Assembly (NCBI GenBank): GCA_020073215.1
Contig: JAIQFO010000043.1
Location: 1 to 41,598, forward strand
Source of the DNA: Terriglobia bacterium
GTDB taxonomy: Bacteria; Acidobacteriota; Terriglobia; Terriglobales; Acidobacteriaceae
Length of the DNA: 41,598 nucleotides
Reading direction: 5' to 3'
Position numbers and translations under genes: made by a program. Under the pieces are notes generated by a model, which was not told where the DNA came from, made no database searches, and was given only the letters and a program-made list of their open reading frames with translations. How positions within the stretch are numbered: the first letter of the stretch is position 1; the number at the start of each line of letters is the position of its first letter. Below, piece after piece: positions 7,357-14,649 of this stretch.

Positions 7357-8714
7357 CTGCTCACCAGTTCGTCGACGCGGGCGCGGGCCCGTGTGAAGAC
7401 ATCGGTCGGCGGCACCGAGCCGCGCGCGCTGCGATCCGTGACCGGCGAGGGCAGATACTGCTCCTGCCGGAACAGCGCCCGCGTTTCCTTCAGCGTGAGA
7501 AAGTTTCCGGAGAGTCCGGTTTGCGCGAACATGGCAGTGGCTAGACTCTCGCCGCGCACTTCAACGCCCCGCACCAGCCGCTGCGCCGAGGCAATCGACT
7601 CCGCGTCCATCACCAGCTTTTCCACGCTCTGGCAGGCGAGCGATTCGATCATCCCAGCTCCCGAAATCATATTGATGCCCGTAAGCGCTCCGAGCGTCGC
7701 CGAGCGCGCGCTTTCCGCTCCGGCCTGCGCATCCACAAACTTCGAATCGGTCGCGACCAGGTAGCCGTGGGTGGGCAGGCCCAGATGCTTGCCGACTTCG
7801 CAGCACGCCATGTTCAGCATGGCGGTTTCCACCGCGCCCATGGGCGCGCCCCCGCTCCGCATGTCGAAGATCGCCGGAGCCCCGCCCCACACGATGGGCG
7901 AGCCCGGTCCGGCAAGTTGGTGCAGCACAATGCCCGCCAGCGATTCGGCGGCATGTTGCGTCACCGAACCAGCCAGCGTGACCGGAGCCGTGCCACCGGC
8001 CAGTGGCATGGAGACGAGTTCCGCGGGCACGCCGGCGCGCGCCAGATCCAGCAGGTTGTGCGATCCAAACTCCGACCAGTTCAGCGGCGGCGAAGGACAC
8101 ACATCAAAAACGGCCCGCGGTTGCTGGCGCAACTTCTCCCGGCTGCCGCTGTCGGCGGCCAGCAAGTCGATCATTCCGCCCAGCCCCGCCGCCGAGAACG
8201 ATCCCGTTACCACCGGCTTGTCGGAATGCTCGAGCACGACGAACAGCCGGTAGAGATCGCCGATCGCGTTAGAAACGTCCTTGCCCCCGCCATTGCACGC
8301 ATCGCTGCACACCACGGCAGTCGACTGCGCCGCGAACTGCGGCAGCATCTCCGCGACTTGGACCAGGCGCACCAGGTCGCGAGTCTCCGACGATCGCGCT
8401 TCCATCGTGTCGGGATCGAGCACCTGCACGCAGCAGGAGCCGGGATCGAAATGCACGTCGTCGCCGCCATAGTGAACCGCTTTCTCTCCCTGGCGGCTGT
8501 AGAGGTAGAAGTCGTGCGGGGCCGATGCCAGGCACTGTCGCACCACGCGCTCCGGAATACGCGCCACTCCGTCCCTGACTTCAACTCCCGCCGACTGCAA
8601 TAACTCGACCACGGCCGAGCCGACTCGTACTCCAGGGTTCATCAAAAGCTCGAACGCTTCGCCGAGAATGCGTCCGATGAGTTCTGCGCTTAACAACTGA
8701 ATTTTGGGTCTCAT
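7251..8714 (-). CDS. MttB-superfamily (trimethylamine methyltransferase-like) corrinoid methyltransferase, non-pyrrolysine
   Basis: 487 residues of the MttB superfamily, which demethylate quaternary amines and hand the methyl group to a cobalamin protein. The conserved stretches GSGNP-equivalent NPGVRVGS, the Gly-rich barrel segments WGGAPAIFDMRSG and GAPMGAVETAMLN, and a C-terminal helical part are present. There is no in-frame TAG, so no pyrrolysine: it belongs with the MtgB/MtcB-type homologues acting on betaine-like substrates rather than with true trimethylamine enzymes; the substrate is not deducible. Its ATG overlaps the stop of the corrinoid-protein gene (ATGA, 8711-8714), a classical operon junction. 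No reductive activator or methyltransferase acceptor gene is beside it. The 3' end overlaps the anti-sigma gene tail to tail. Confidence 0.9.
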   Translation of the reverse strand: MRPKIQLLSAELIGRILGEAFELLMNPGVRVGSAVVELLQSAGVEVRDGVARIPERVVRQCLASAPHDFYLYSRQGEKAVHYGGDDVHFDPGSCCVQVLDPDTMEARSSETRDLVRLVQVAEMLPQFAAQSTAVVCSDACNGGGKDVSNAIGDLYRLFVVLEHSDKPVVTGSFSAAGLGGMIDLLAADSGSREKLRQQPRAVFDVCPSPPLNWSEFGSHNLLDLARAGVPAELVSMPLAGGTAPVTLAGSVTQHAAESLAGIVLHQLAGPGSPIVWGGAPAIFDMRSGGAPMGAVETAMLNMACCEVGKHLGLPTHGYLVATDSKFVDAQAGAESARSATLGALTGINMISGAGMIESLACQSVEKLVMDAESIASAQRLVRGVEVRGESLATAMFAQTGLSGNFLTLKETRALFRQEQYLPSPVTDRSARGSVPPTDVFTRARARVDELVSSYRKPSLPEDVLRKFSAIVDREADRAGAVAGSSRN

Positions 8715-9385
8715 GCCAGGGCCGTTCCTTTGTTGATCGCTTTGCTCATGAGATTCTTTGCCAGTTCCACGGCATCGATGGCATTGCGAGAGTAGCCGTC
8801 GGCGCCGATTTCAGCCGCCCACTTCGAAGTAACCGCGGCGCCTCCAATGATCGCTTTGGTCCGTGGCCGCAACCCGTTCCGGTCAAGCGCTTCGATCACG
8901 GCTTTCTGGCCGGCCATGGTAGTCGTCAACAACGCGGAGACGCCGACGATGTCGGCATCCACTTCTTTGGCCTTGGCCACGAACTGCTCCGGAGTCACAC
9001 TCGTGCCCAGGTCAAAGATCCGGAATCCGCTGGCCGAAAGGATGGTGGCAACCAGGTTCTTGCCAATGTCATGAATGTCGCCCTTCGCCGTCCCGAGCAC
9101 GACCTTGCCCAGAACCTCGCGCTCGGAGCCGTGTTTCATCATCTCCGGTTCAAGAACACTCATGGCAGCCTTCATCGCCTCGGCTGAGGCAAGCAGATCG
9201 GGCAGGAATATTTCTCCGCAACCGAATTGATCGCCCGCGAACGTGATCCCCGCCGCAAATCCTTGATTCACCGCTTCCAGCGGATCGATGCCCTCGGCCA
9301 GAGCCTGCTGAGCTAATTCCGTGGCGGTATCCGGTGACCCGTCGATGATGCTTTGGCGCATCGCTCCAAAGAGTTGATCCGGCAC
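8711..9385 (-). CDS. Cobalamin-binding corrinoid protein (MttC/MtgC-like)
   Basis: Methyl carrier partner of the adjacent MttB-like enzyme. The N-terminal half is the helical B12-binding cap domain; the C-terminal half is a Rossmann-type cobalamin domain with the DxHxxG signature DIHDIGKN, whose histidine is the lower axial ligand, followed by VGVSALLTTTM and IIGGAAVTSKWAAEIGADGY. An upstream in-frame GTG at 9397 exists, but GGGAGG (complement of 9390-9395) lies four bases before the GTG at 9385, so I start there (224 residues). It is coupled by a 4-base overlap to the methyltransferase gene. I saw no cobalamin riboswitch upstream. Confidence 0.93.
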   Translation of the reverse strand: MPDQLFGAMRQSIIDGSPDTATELAQQALAEGIDPLEAVNQGFAAGITFAGDQFGCGEIFLPDLLASAEAMKAAMSVLEPEMMKHGSEREVLGKVVLGTAKGDIHDIGKNLVATILSASGFRIFDLGTSVTPEQFVAKAKEVDADIVGVSALLTTTMAGQKAVIEALDRNGLRPRTKAIIGGAAVTSKWAAEIGADGYSRNAIDAVELAKNLMSKAINKGTALA

Positions 9386-9524
9386 AGAACCTCCCACTGC
9401 GATCAGCCGTGAAACCGGCCAATCCGCGTTACGATTCTATTCCCGTGGGAACCAGCAAAACTGTGACCCAGCGCACGCCCAAAGGTCACATCCGAACAGG
9501 CCGTAGAAAAATTCGATGTTGCAC

Positions 9525-9738
9525 TTGATTTTGGGTGGAGCAGCGCTTCAGCGCCTGCGGAAACACTCAAGTTTCGTATCAGGGTATCGCTTTAGCGATA
9601 CCGCAAGTCGTTCGAAATCAAACGCCCCTTTTAGGGGCTGAGCCGTGAATGTCGAGTTCTTGATTTTGGGTGGAGCAGCGCTTCAGCGCTGCCATAAGCG
9701 GCGATTGTCATCACCGGCTTTAGCCGCCGAGGTGAGGC
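9525..9738. repeat. Repeat cluster: two family-A copies flanking one family-B copy
   Basis: Fills the gap between the corrinoid gene and tRNA-Thr. A 30-base stretch beginning TTGATTTTGGGTGGAGC is repeated exactly at 9525-9554 and 9660-9689; the second copy continues to 9738 with CCGGCTTTAGCCGCCGAGG (family A, also at 32622). Between them, 9555-9645 is a family-B copy: GTTTCGTATCAGGG, the palindrome GGTATCGCT-TT-AGCGATACC, and CCCCTTTTAGGGG. Each palindrome can form a hairpin. No gene was recognised in the rest of 9398-9793. Confidence 0.8.
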
Positions 9739-9793
9739 CCTCGCGCGCAAGACACTTCTTCCGCAACCTCAGGAATTCGCAACTCGAAAGAGA

Positions 9794-9869
9794 TGGAGCC
9801 GACGATCAGACTTGAACTGATGACCTGCCGATTACGAATCGGCTGCTCTACCAACTGAGCTACGTCGGC
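9794..9869 (-). tRNA. tRNA-Thr(CGT)
   Basis: Read on the minus strand, a full cloverleaf can be drawn. The acceptor stem GCCGACG/CGTCGGC pairs 9863-9869 with 9798-9804. The D arm is GCTCAGTTGGTAGAGC, the anticodon stem GCCGA/TCGGC holds the loop TTCGTAA (anticodon CGT, decoding ACG threonine), the variable loop is AGGTC, and the T arm is ATCAG-TTCAAGT-CTGAT. A discriminator T and a CCA (9794-9796) follow directly, so the CCA end appears to be encoded. Confidence 0.95.
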
Positions 9870-9982
9870 CCGTCTTAGTTTATCAAATCGCTCAGGCGAC
9901 TACGGCACGGCATCTATGGCTCACAACATCGCGCCTTGAGAGATACAGCCTTGGGCGATCGTCAAGCCGGCTGCGCGGCGAT

Positions 9983-10576
9983 TCAGAAGCTGAGGGAAAT
10001 CTCATTCCGGTCGGCGGGAATCCGCAAATCAATTCCGCGCTCATGGTTGGCCGTGATGGTCGCGTCGATGTCGAGCAGGCCCAGCGGGACGCTACGCTGC
10101 TGCCGCTCAATGCTCAAAGACAAATTGCTCGCCGTAAGCACATACCGCCGGGTTTCCAGTCGCTCTCCATTTGCCAGGATGAAGATCGTCGGCGGCACCA
10201 TTTTGGCGGCGCTGGCATTGGCAGCCACCGGAATCTCGATAACTTGCGCTTTAGGTACAGATGGTGCCGGTTCCGGTGCCGGTGGAACAGCCGCTGCGGG
10301 CGCAGGCGCATTGGTCACGGCCGTGTCGGGCTGCTCATACCCATACGGCTCGTCGTACGGGAAAAAATACGGATCAAAAAAGGCGCCCGCCCCGTGGTGG
10401 TGGAAATGAGAATGGCCTATAAGGAATCGGTTGGGCACGCTGCGCCGCCCGGCAAAACCAGAATGGCCAGGCGATCTGGGGCCATTGCCGTGAAAAGTAG
10501 CCGCCGCGCGCTGCGCTTGCAAAGATCCGCCCAGAACCAAGGCGGCCAGCAGCGTAACTAAGGCTGCTCTTTGCAT
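9983..10576 (-). CDS. Secreted His/Pro-rich protein of unknown function
   Basis: 197 residues. Signal peptide (RAALVTLLAALVLGGSLQAQ), then a basic region with HSHFHHH, an aromatic-rich segment FFDPYFFPYDEPYGYEQ, an Ala/Pro linker, and a compact C-terminal region from about residue 128 (PPTIFILANGERLETRRYV, LSIERQQRSVPLGLLDID) resembling a small beta domain seen in secreted acidobacterial proteins. Function unknown. The ATG at 10576 has no Shine-Dalgarno; instead a perfect TATAAT ends six bases upstream, so the message may be leaderless. It is downstream of nothing on its own strand and is probably monocistronic. Confidence 0.75.
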   Translation of the reverse strand: MQRAALVTLLAALVLGGSLQAQRAAATFHGNGPRSPGHSGFAGRRSVPNRFLIGHSHFHHHGAGAFFDPYFFPYDEPYGYEQPDTAVTNAPAPAAAVPPAPEPAPSVPKAQVIEIPVAANASAAKMVPPTIFILANGERLETRRYVLTASNLSLSIERQQRSVPLGLLDIDATITANHERGIDLRIPADRNEISLSF

Positions 10577-10582
10577 GAGGAG

Positions 10583-10588
10583 ATTATA
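10583..10588 (-). promoter_or_regulatory. -10 hexamer TATAAT implying a leaderless transcript
   Basis: On the minus strand TATAAT is followed by CTCCTC and then the ATG of the His-rich secreted protein, so transcription should start at or next to the A of the ATG. A TTGACA is present further upstream but at 22-base spacing, longer than optimal. Confidence 0.5.
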
Positions 10589-10621
10589 CGCGTCTTTGAA
10601 CGAGAGCCTGTGTCAAAGCTT

Positions 10622-10750
10622 GAGGTAAAAAAATGCGGGCCGTACGGCGAATGAGCCGCGAAGCGGCGGAAAAGGATAGCCCGGCCCGGCAGTGCCGGGT
10701 AGGGTGCAACGATTCGAGTCCCGCGAGGGACGGCACCTCTCTTGCGCCGC
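10622..10750. repeat. Palindrome-rich dispersed repeat
   Basis: Consecutive small palindromes: GCCGCGAAGCGGC, CCCGGC...GCCGGG, and GTCCCGCGAGGGAC. They separate the secreted-protein gene from the end of the zinc-ribbon protein gene. The style matches the REP-like intergenic repeats elsewhere in the window. I saw no second copy of the whole unit here. Confidence 0.55.
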
Positions 10751-10751
10751 C

Positions 10752-11243
10752 CTACGCCCCCTGCGCCAGCACCCTGTACTCCTCATCGGATTGCGCCGGC
10801 AGCAGCACCCACAGCGTGTAGATGCCGAGGACAGTTCCAATCGGGACGTTCAGCAGTGCCACGAAGCCCACCACCAGCGCCACCGTTCGTGCCCACTCCT
10901 GCCGCTGCAGCAAACCCCAACCGGCAATGAAACCCACCGCTGCTTTCACCAGCAGCAACCACCCGACGAAGCTGAGAATTGGCCGCAGCCACGCCGTGAT
11001 CTCCGGGGGCGGCCCATTGGGAATATGAATCACGTGGCCGAAGACGAGATGCGCCACCATGATGACGGCCACTCCTCCAACCGCATGCAACGCCGAATAC
11101 GCGATCCACAGAATGCCGACCAGACGAACATGTTCGCGAACCCGGCTGCGCCGAAGCTCGACCAGTCCCAGCACGGTCTTCCCGCACCGTCCGCAGCGTG
11201 GCTCTCCCGCTTGCAACGGCGCACCACATTGATCGCAAAACAT
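10752..11243 (-). CDS. Zinc-ribbon, multi-pass membrane protein
   Basis: 163 residues. The N-terminal double CxxC zinc ribbon (MFCDQCG and CGRCG, about residues 3-26) is followed by three to four hydrophobic helices (LWIAYSALHAVGGVAVIMV, PILSFVGWLLLVKAAVGF, TVALVVGFVALLNVPIG, GIYTLWVLLP). Proteins of this layout are frequent and uncharacterised. The longer frame reaches 11339, but GGAGGAG precedes the ATG at 11243 and the zinc ribbon begins immediately, so I start there. The promoter-hairpin-terminator unit at 11384-11507 lies upstream on the same strand and could be its leader. Confidence 0.78.
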   Translation of the reverse strand: MFCDQCGAPLQAGEPRCGRCGKTVLGLVELRRSRVREHVRLVGILWIAYSALHAVGGVAVIMVAHLVFGHVIHIPNGPPPEITAWLRPILSFVGWLLLVKAAVGFIAGWGLLQRQEWARTVALVVGFVALLNVPIGTVLGIYTLWVLLPAQSDEEYRVLAQGA

Positions 11244-11293
11244 CGTCTCTCCTCCACACCGCACGTCTGTCCTGTGAGTGATACGGATGCAAA

Positions 11294-11383
11294 GAGCTCT
11301 CAGTTCCCAGTGCTCAGTTTGGACGTGTGAGCTTTTCACTGAGAACTGAGAACTGACAACTGAGAACTGACAATCGAGAACTC
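11294..11383. repeat. Inverted 'cagttctcagttc' word repeat (family E)
   Basis: One side reads CTCTCAGTTCCCAGTGCTCAG (from about 11297); the other, 11338-11383, is the complementary sense with four runs of GAGAACTGA/GAACTGAC. The two sides can pair as a long imperfect hairpin. The same words recur at 35556-35584 inside a protease gene and faintly at 36687-36720. Confidence 0.7.
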
Positions 11384-11471
11384 AAAACGAAAAGGCCACC
11401 CGGCAACTTGGGCGGCCTTTTCTTTCAAGGGAGAATAGTTCCAACGGAGGTTTAACCCATCAGAACTTTCT
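11384..11471 (-). ncRNA. Candidate small RNA or leader with anti-Shine-Dalgarno loop
   Basis: Predicted about 88-nt transcript starting at the A complementary to 11471, seven bases after a sigma-70-type promoter, and ending in an intrinsic terminator. A 5' hairpin can form from AGUUC (11467-11463) and GAACU (11441-11437), with a loop holding ACCUCC (11451-11446), the exact complement of a strong Shine-Dalgarno. A second C-rich word, UUCUCCC, follows. There is no plausible ORF. Two readings are open: a trans-acting RNA that pairs with ribosome-binding sites, or an attenuating leader of the zinc-ribbon gene, whose ATG lies about 145 bases beyond the terminator. Confidence 0.5.
11390..11421 (-). 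terminator. Intrinsic terminator of the candidate small RNA
   Basis: On the minus strand AAAAGGCCGCCC and GGGTGGCCTTTT pair as a continuous 12-bp stem (one G-U) with an 8-base loop, followed by CGTTTT. It could also act in the other direction because the arms are A/T-flanked on both sides. Confidence 0.75.
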
Positions 11472-11477
11472 GCCGGA

Positions 11478-11507
11478 ATCTTATGAGCCTCAAAAGCACG
11501 GTGTCAA
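11478..11507 (-). promoter_or_regulatory. Sigma-70-like promoter of the candidate small RNA
   Basis: Perfect -35 TTGACA (complement of 11502-11507), 18-base spacer, and -10 TAAGAT (complement of 11478-11483). This is one of the best -35/-10 pairs I found in the window. It lies in an AT-rich pocket (11484-11600) that holds no supportable gene. Confidence 0.6.
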
Positions 11508-11633
11508 GCAAAATTTGTGACTTAAATAGTCTTATTTTCAACAACTTACACGACGAGTCCACAAGTCGGCAAACCGGCTCAAAATGGGATAAAAATCCCC
11601 TCTTTCGGCCCTAACAACCTTCGATTGAGTAAC

Positions 11634-12791
11634 TTAGCGCTCCCGGGGCGCCGCCTCGCGATGGTCATCCAAGTGCAAAGAGATGAATTCCATCGCCTCC
11701 CGCCGGTCAAACACCGAGTCGGGAAAAAACCGCTTCACCACCACGCGCACGCCCCCAAATGCGATTCCCGCAACCAGCGACAGGCCAACCACAATTCCGC
11801 AAAGAACAATTGCGTTGAACAGAAAGTTGGCCATGTTGTCTTTTTTGCTGAGGTAGGTATTTTCGTTCCAGGTGACATCAGCTTCATAGCTGATCGACGA
11901 CATCAGCGATCGCGCTTCGCTTTTTGAAATCGGGCCCGCCGCGATCACCAGGATGGGACCGGTGCGCGCGTCATAGAACGGCCCCACATCGACCATCGCC
12001 GCCACCCCCGGCTGCGGTTGCGCAACCTGATGCGAAGCGTCAATCTGCCGCTGCCGTTCCGCCGCAATCTGCGGCGTAGGATATTCGATGAGCATCAGCG
12101 TAGCATCGCCCGCCGTAGCCGTGTACCGCCCGATCACCACTTCCGCCCCGGCCGTGAAGTCCACCAGCGAACCCGGTAGTGGCGATCCCACCCGAGCGAG
12201 TGCGACCGGACCCAGAATGTACTTCGTGGTGTTAGTCTCGAGTCCCTTCTTCGGCAGATAAGCAGGCAGCGCAGGCGCCCCGCCCTTGTTTCCTTCCGCT
12301 CGCGGCAGCAGCCCGGCCAATTCCCGCAGTTGCGACGCCGACATCACGCTCGTCTTGTCAAACATCGCATCCACCAGCACGTTCCCCTGGTAGAACAGCA
12401 CGCGGCTATTCAGATAAGCCGCGCCCCCGCCAATCGTTCCCGCCCCCATCTCCGCCGAGCAGTAGAAGGTGAAAGCGCCGTAGGCCCCGCTGGCATCGGA
12501 AAACACAGCCGCCTTGATCGCCAGGTTGCGCCCATCGTCGCGAGTGTAGGCCGCCTTCTCCAAACTCTGGAAGCCATACTCCTTCAGCACCGCAGCGTTC
12601 ACGGCATCGGCGGCCGCTGGGTCATCACTTCGCGCAACCGTACCCTTAACCTGCCAGCCGGCAAACTCCGCAGGAAGGACCGGAGAAATAGGTTTTGAAG
12701 AAACAACAGCCGGAGCAGCCGGTTCGCCAGCAAAGGCCCCAGCGGGAAGAAGAAGAAAGAAGACAACGAAGAGTAATCGCAAGAATTTCAT
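11634..12791 (-). CDS. Secreted, C-terminally membrane-anchored protein, DUF6599-like
   Basis: 385 residues. Signal peptide (FLRLLFVVFFLLLPAGAFA), a large extracytoplasmic domain (about 40-310; segments YGFQSLEKAAYTRDDGRNL, AYGAFTFYCSAEMGAG and GRYTATAGDATLMLIEYPTP), one transmembrane helix near residues 325-350 (NAIVLCGIVVGLSLVAGIAF) and a short basic cytoplasmic tail. I recognise it as the uncharacterised DUF6599-type family common in Acidobacteriota; the name is from memory. Function unknown. No close partner gene; the candidate small RNA lies downstream on the same strand but has its own promoter. Confidence 0.78.
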   Translation of the reverse strand: MKFLRLLFVVFFLLLPAGAFAGEPAAPAVVSSKPISPVLPAEFAGWQVKGTVARSDDPAAADAVNAAVLKEYGFQSLEKAAYTRDDGRNLAIKAAVFSDASGAYGAFTFYCSAEMGAGTIGGGAAYLNSRVLFYQGNVLVDAMFDKTSVMSASQLRELAGLLPRAEGNKGGAPALPAYLPKKGLETNTTKYILGPVALARVGSPLPGSLVDFTAGAEVVIGRYTATAGDATLMLIEYPTPQIAAERQRQIDASHQVAQPQPGVAAMVDVGPFYDARTGPILVIAAGPISKSEARSLMSSISYEADVTWNENTYLSKKDNMANFLFNAIVLCGIVVGLSLVAGIAFGGVRVVVKRFFPDSVFDRREAMEFISLHLDDHREAAPRER

Positions 12792-12917
12792 TCAGGAAAA
12801 AAGCACACCCCTGCCACTAGTTTAGACTATCGGCAGCCCAAGAAAGTTTCCACGCGCCCCGCTAAGCTCGTGGAGCGACGTGCGTCCTCGCCCGTCCGCA
12901 TTGAAGCGATCCGCGTA

Positions 12918-12939
12918 GGAACAGCCGCCCAGGCTGTCC
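12918..12939. repeat. Short inverted repeat
   Basis: GGAACAGCC (12918-12926) and GGCTGTCC (12932-12939) form a small near-perfect hairpin in the 217-base gap between the DUF6599-like gene and the broken hydrolase. The rest of that gap is GC-rich and shows nothing else I can name. Confidence 0.4.
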
Positions 12940-13008
12940 AGCCGAGCGCAGATCGGCAGGTGCCTCGGGCGTGGAACATGCCACAAGCCAATTACGTATG
13001 TTCAGTCG

Positions 13009-13966
13009 ATGGGCATCAAGTTCTTCCAAAGACTTATCGTCACCACCCTTCTCGGGTTCCTGACAGTCTCCGTCATAGCCGGAGTGGTTTTGACCGAGGC
13101 AACGCTGCATCCCGGCCGGCACCTCCAGTCTTCGAGCGATGAGATGGAAGGGCGCGAAATGGCGCACCGCCATGAGTCCAAATTGGCCGACATCGCTATC
13201 ACCGCAAAGGACGGAATAATGCTCCGCGCGTGGAGCATTCGTCCAGGCAGCAGCAACGGCAATGCTGTGATCCTGCTGCACGGTCTCGCCGACAACCGCG
13301 TCGGGATGACCGGCTATGCCGAGTTGCTTCTGAGCCGCGGCTTCAGCGTCCTTATGCCGGACGCACGCGCCCACGGAACCAGCGGCGGCAACCTGGCTAC
13401 CTTTGGGCTGCTGGAATCCGACGACATCCACCGCTGGTTGGATTGGCTGGAACAGAACGACCGCCCCGAGTGCATTTTCGGCCTGGGCGAGTCCATGGGC
13501 GCCCGCCCTGTTGTTGCAATCGTTGCGATCAGAAACTCGCTTCTGCGCCGTTGCCGCTGAATCGCCTTTTGCAAGCTTCCGCGAGATCGGCTACGACCGC
13601 GTTGGCCAGTTCTTCCACACTGGCCCGTGGCTCGGACGCACGTTAATGCGCCCAACTATCGAGATCGCATTTGTTTACGCCCGGTGGAAGTACAAACTGG
13701 ACTTCGAACAGGTCTCGCCCGAAAACGTCGTGGCCGCGACCAAGATTCCAGTCTTCCTAATCCACGGGCAAAGTGATCGCAACATCCCCGTGCGTCATTC
13801 CCGGTTGATCGCAGCCCGTAATCCGGCCGTTCCTCTGTGGGAAGTGCCCAACGCCGATCACTGCGGCGCAAGCAGCACCAATCCTGACGAGTTCACCGTA
13901 AGGCTGATTCACTGGTTTGACAGCCATGCGAGCACGCAGAGGCATCTTGCGGTCAGGGCTCATTGA
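13009..13966 (+). pseudogene. Alpha/beta hydrolase, interrupted by a single-base insertion
   Basis: Membrane-anchored serine hydrolase of the alpha/beta fold, about 318 residues if repaired. An N-terminal hydrophobic anchor (LIVTTLLGFLTVSVIAGVVL) leads into the hydrolase core with oxyanion segment VILLHGLADNR and nucleophile elbow GLGESMGA. Immediately after the elbow the frame breaks: GGCGCCCGCCCTG (from 13499) has one C too many. Reading GCC-GCC restores ALLLQSLRSETRFCAVAAESPF and continues to the acid (IHGQSDRNIP) and histidine (NADHCGASST). All triad residues survive, so this is a very recent mutation or a sequencing indel. Left piece ends 13560; right piece ends 13966. Confidence 0.85.
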
Positions 13967-14026
13967 TCCTTGGAAGGTTGCTTGGAAGGTTGCGCGGAGA
14001 GGAGGGAGCGCACGGAGATCGGCGAT

Positions 14027-14470
14027 CTATTTCTTCACCAGACTGGTATGACTGGCCACGCACAACCACTTGCCATCCTGCGAGACCCAGGTATCGGTAA
14101 AACGCCCGAAATGCTCATAGGGCTTGCCGCCATAGGTGCCCTTCGTATGATAACTACCCGTCACGATCGCGGTCGTGGAATACATTTCCACCTTCACGTC
14201 ATCGATACTCATGATCGCAGGCTTAAATTTAGGGTCGGCGAAATCCGCCAGGAACTTACCTCGATCGCTGACCTCTCCGTCGTATTCAGTATTGATAAAC
14301 TTGTCGCCGATCATGCTGGCGATAGCGGTCGCATCGCGGCTTAGCTGGGCTTGGTTCCACATCCGCTCGAGCCCCACAAGTTTGGCGGAGGTTTCCTTGG
14401 AGGAGACCGTATTGGGAGTTTGCGCGAACGCGCACATGGCAACGAGAAGGCAGCAGGCCACCGGCTTCAT
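14027..14470 (-). CDS. Secreted NTF2-like / DUF4440 (SnoaL-fold) protein
   Basis: 147 residues. Signal peptide (KPVACCLLVAMCAFAQ), then one NTF2-like alpha+beta domain: helix LVGLERMWNQAQLSRDATAI, ASMIGDKFINTEYDGEVSDR, and strands VKVEMYSTTAIVTGSYH and HFGRFTDTWVSQDGKWLCVA. This family binds small ligands or acts as an accessory subunit; no substrate can be named. The frame extends upstream to 14575, but the signal peptide and a GGAAG seven bases away support the ATG at 14470. Confidence 0.82.
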   Translation of the reverse strand: MKPVACCLLVAMCAFAQTPNTVSSKETSAKLVGLERMWNQAQLSRDATAIASMIGDKFINTEYDGEVSDRGKFLADFADPKFKPAIMSIDDVKVEMYSTTAIVTGSYHTKGTYGGKPYEHFGRFTDTWVSQDGKWLCVASHTSLVKK

Positions 14471-14596
14471 GATCGAGCTTCCGTTTCCGAGCCCTATCCC
14501 CATTTTCTTGAACTTTGAGCCTTCACAATAGCGCGAACGGCTCACTGTTGTTATCGGCAACCACCGCAAGAACATTACTGTCGTTATTCAAAGCAC

Positions 14597-14622
14597 AAAA
14601 AAGCCGGACTGTATCGTCCGGC
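14597..14622 (-). terminator. Rho-independent terminator after the phosphoesterase gene
   Basis: On the minus strand GCCGGAC-GATACA-GTCCGGC is a perfect 7-bp stem followed by six T. It lies 27 bases downstream of the stop of the phosphoesterase gene, which it should terminate. Confidence 0.88.
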
Positions 14623-14649
14623 CCGTGCCAAACAAGTTCCGCCGTTTGC

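Noticed and set aside
7251..8714. Pyrrolysine-containing MttB
   Set aside because: The frame has no internal TAG; full-length translation occurs without amber read-through.
9398..9524. Possible cobalamin riboswitch upstream of the corrinoid operon
   Set aside because: Too short and lacking a B12-box-like conserved core; only repeat sequence follows upstream.
11483..11614. 43-codon ORF (MSLKSTVSSKIC...) on the plus strand
   Set aside because: No ribosome-binding site and no family; the interval is better explained by the minus-strand promoter and its upstream AT-rich region.
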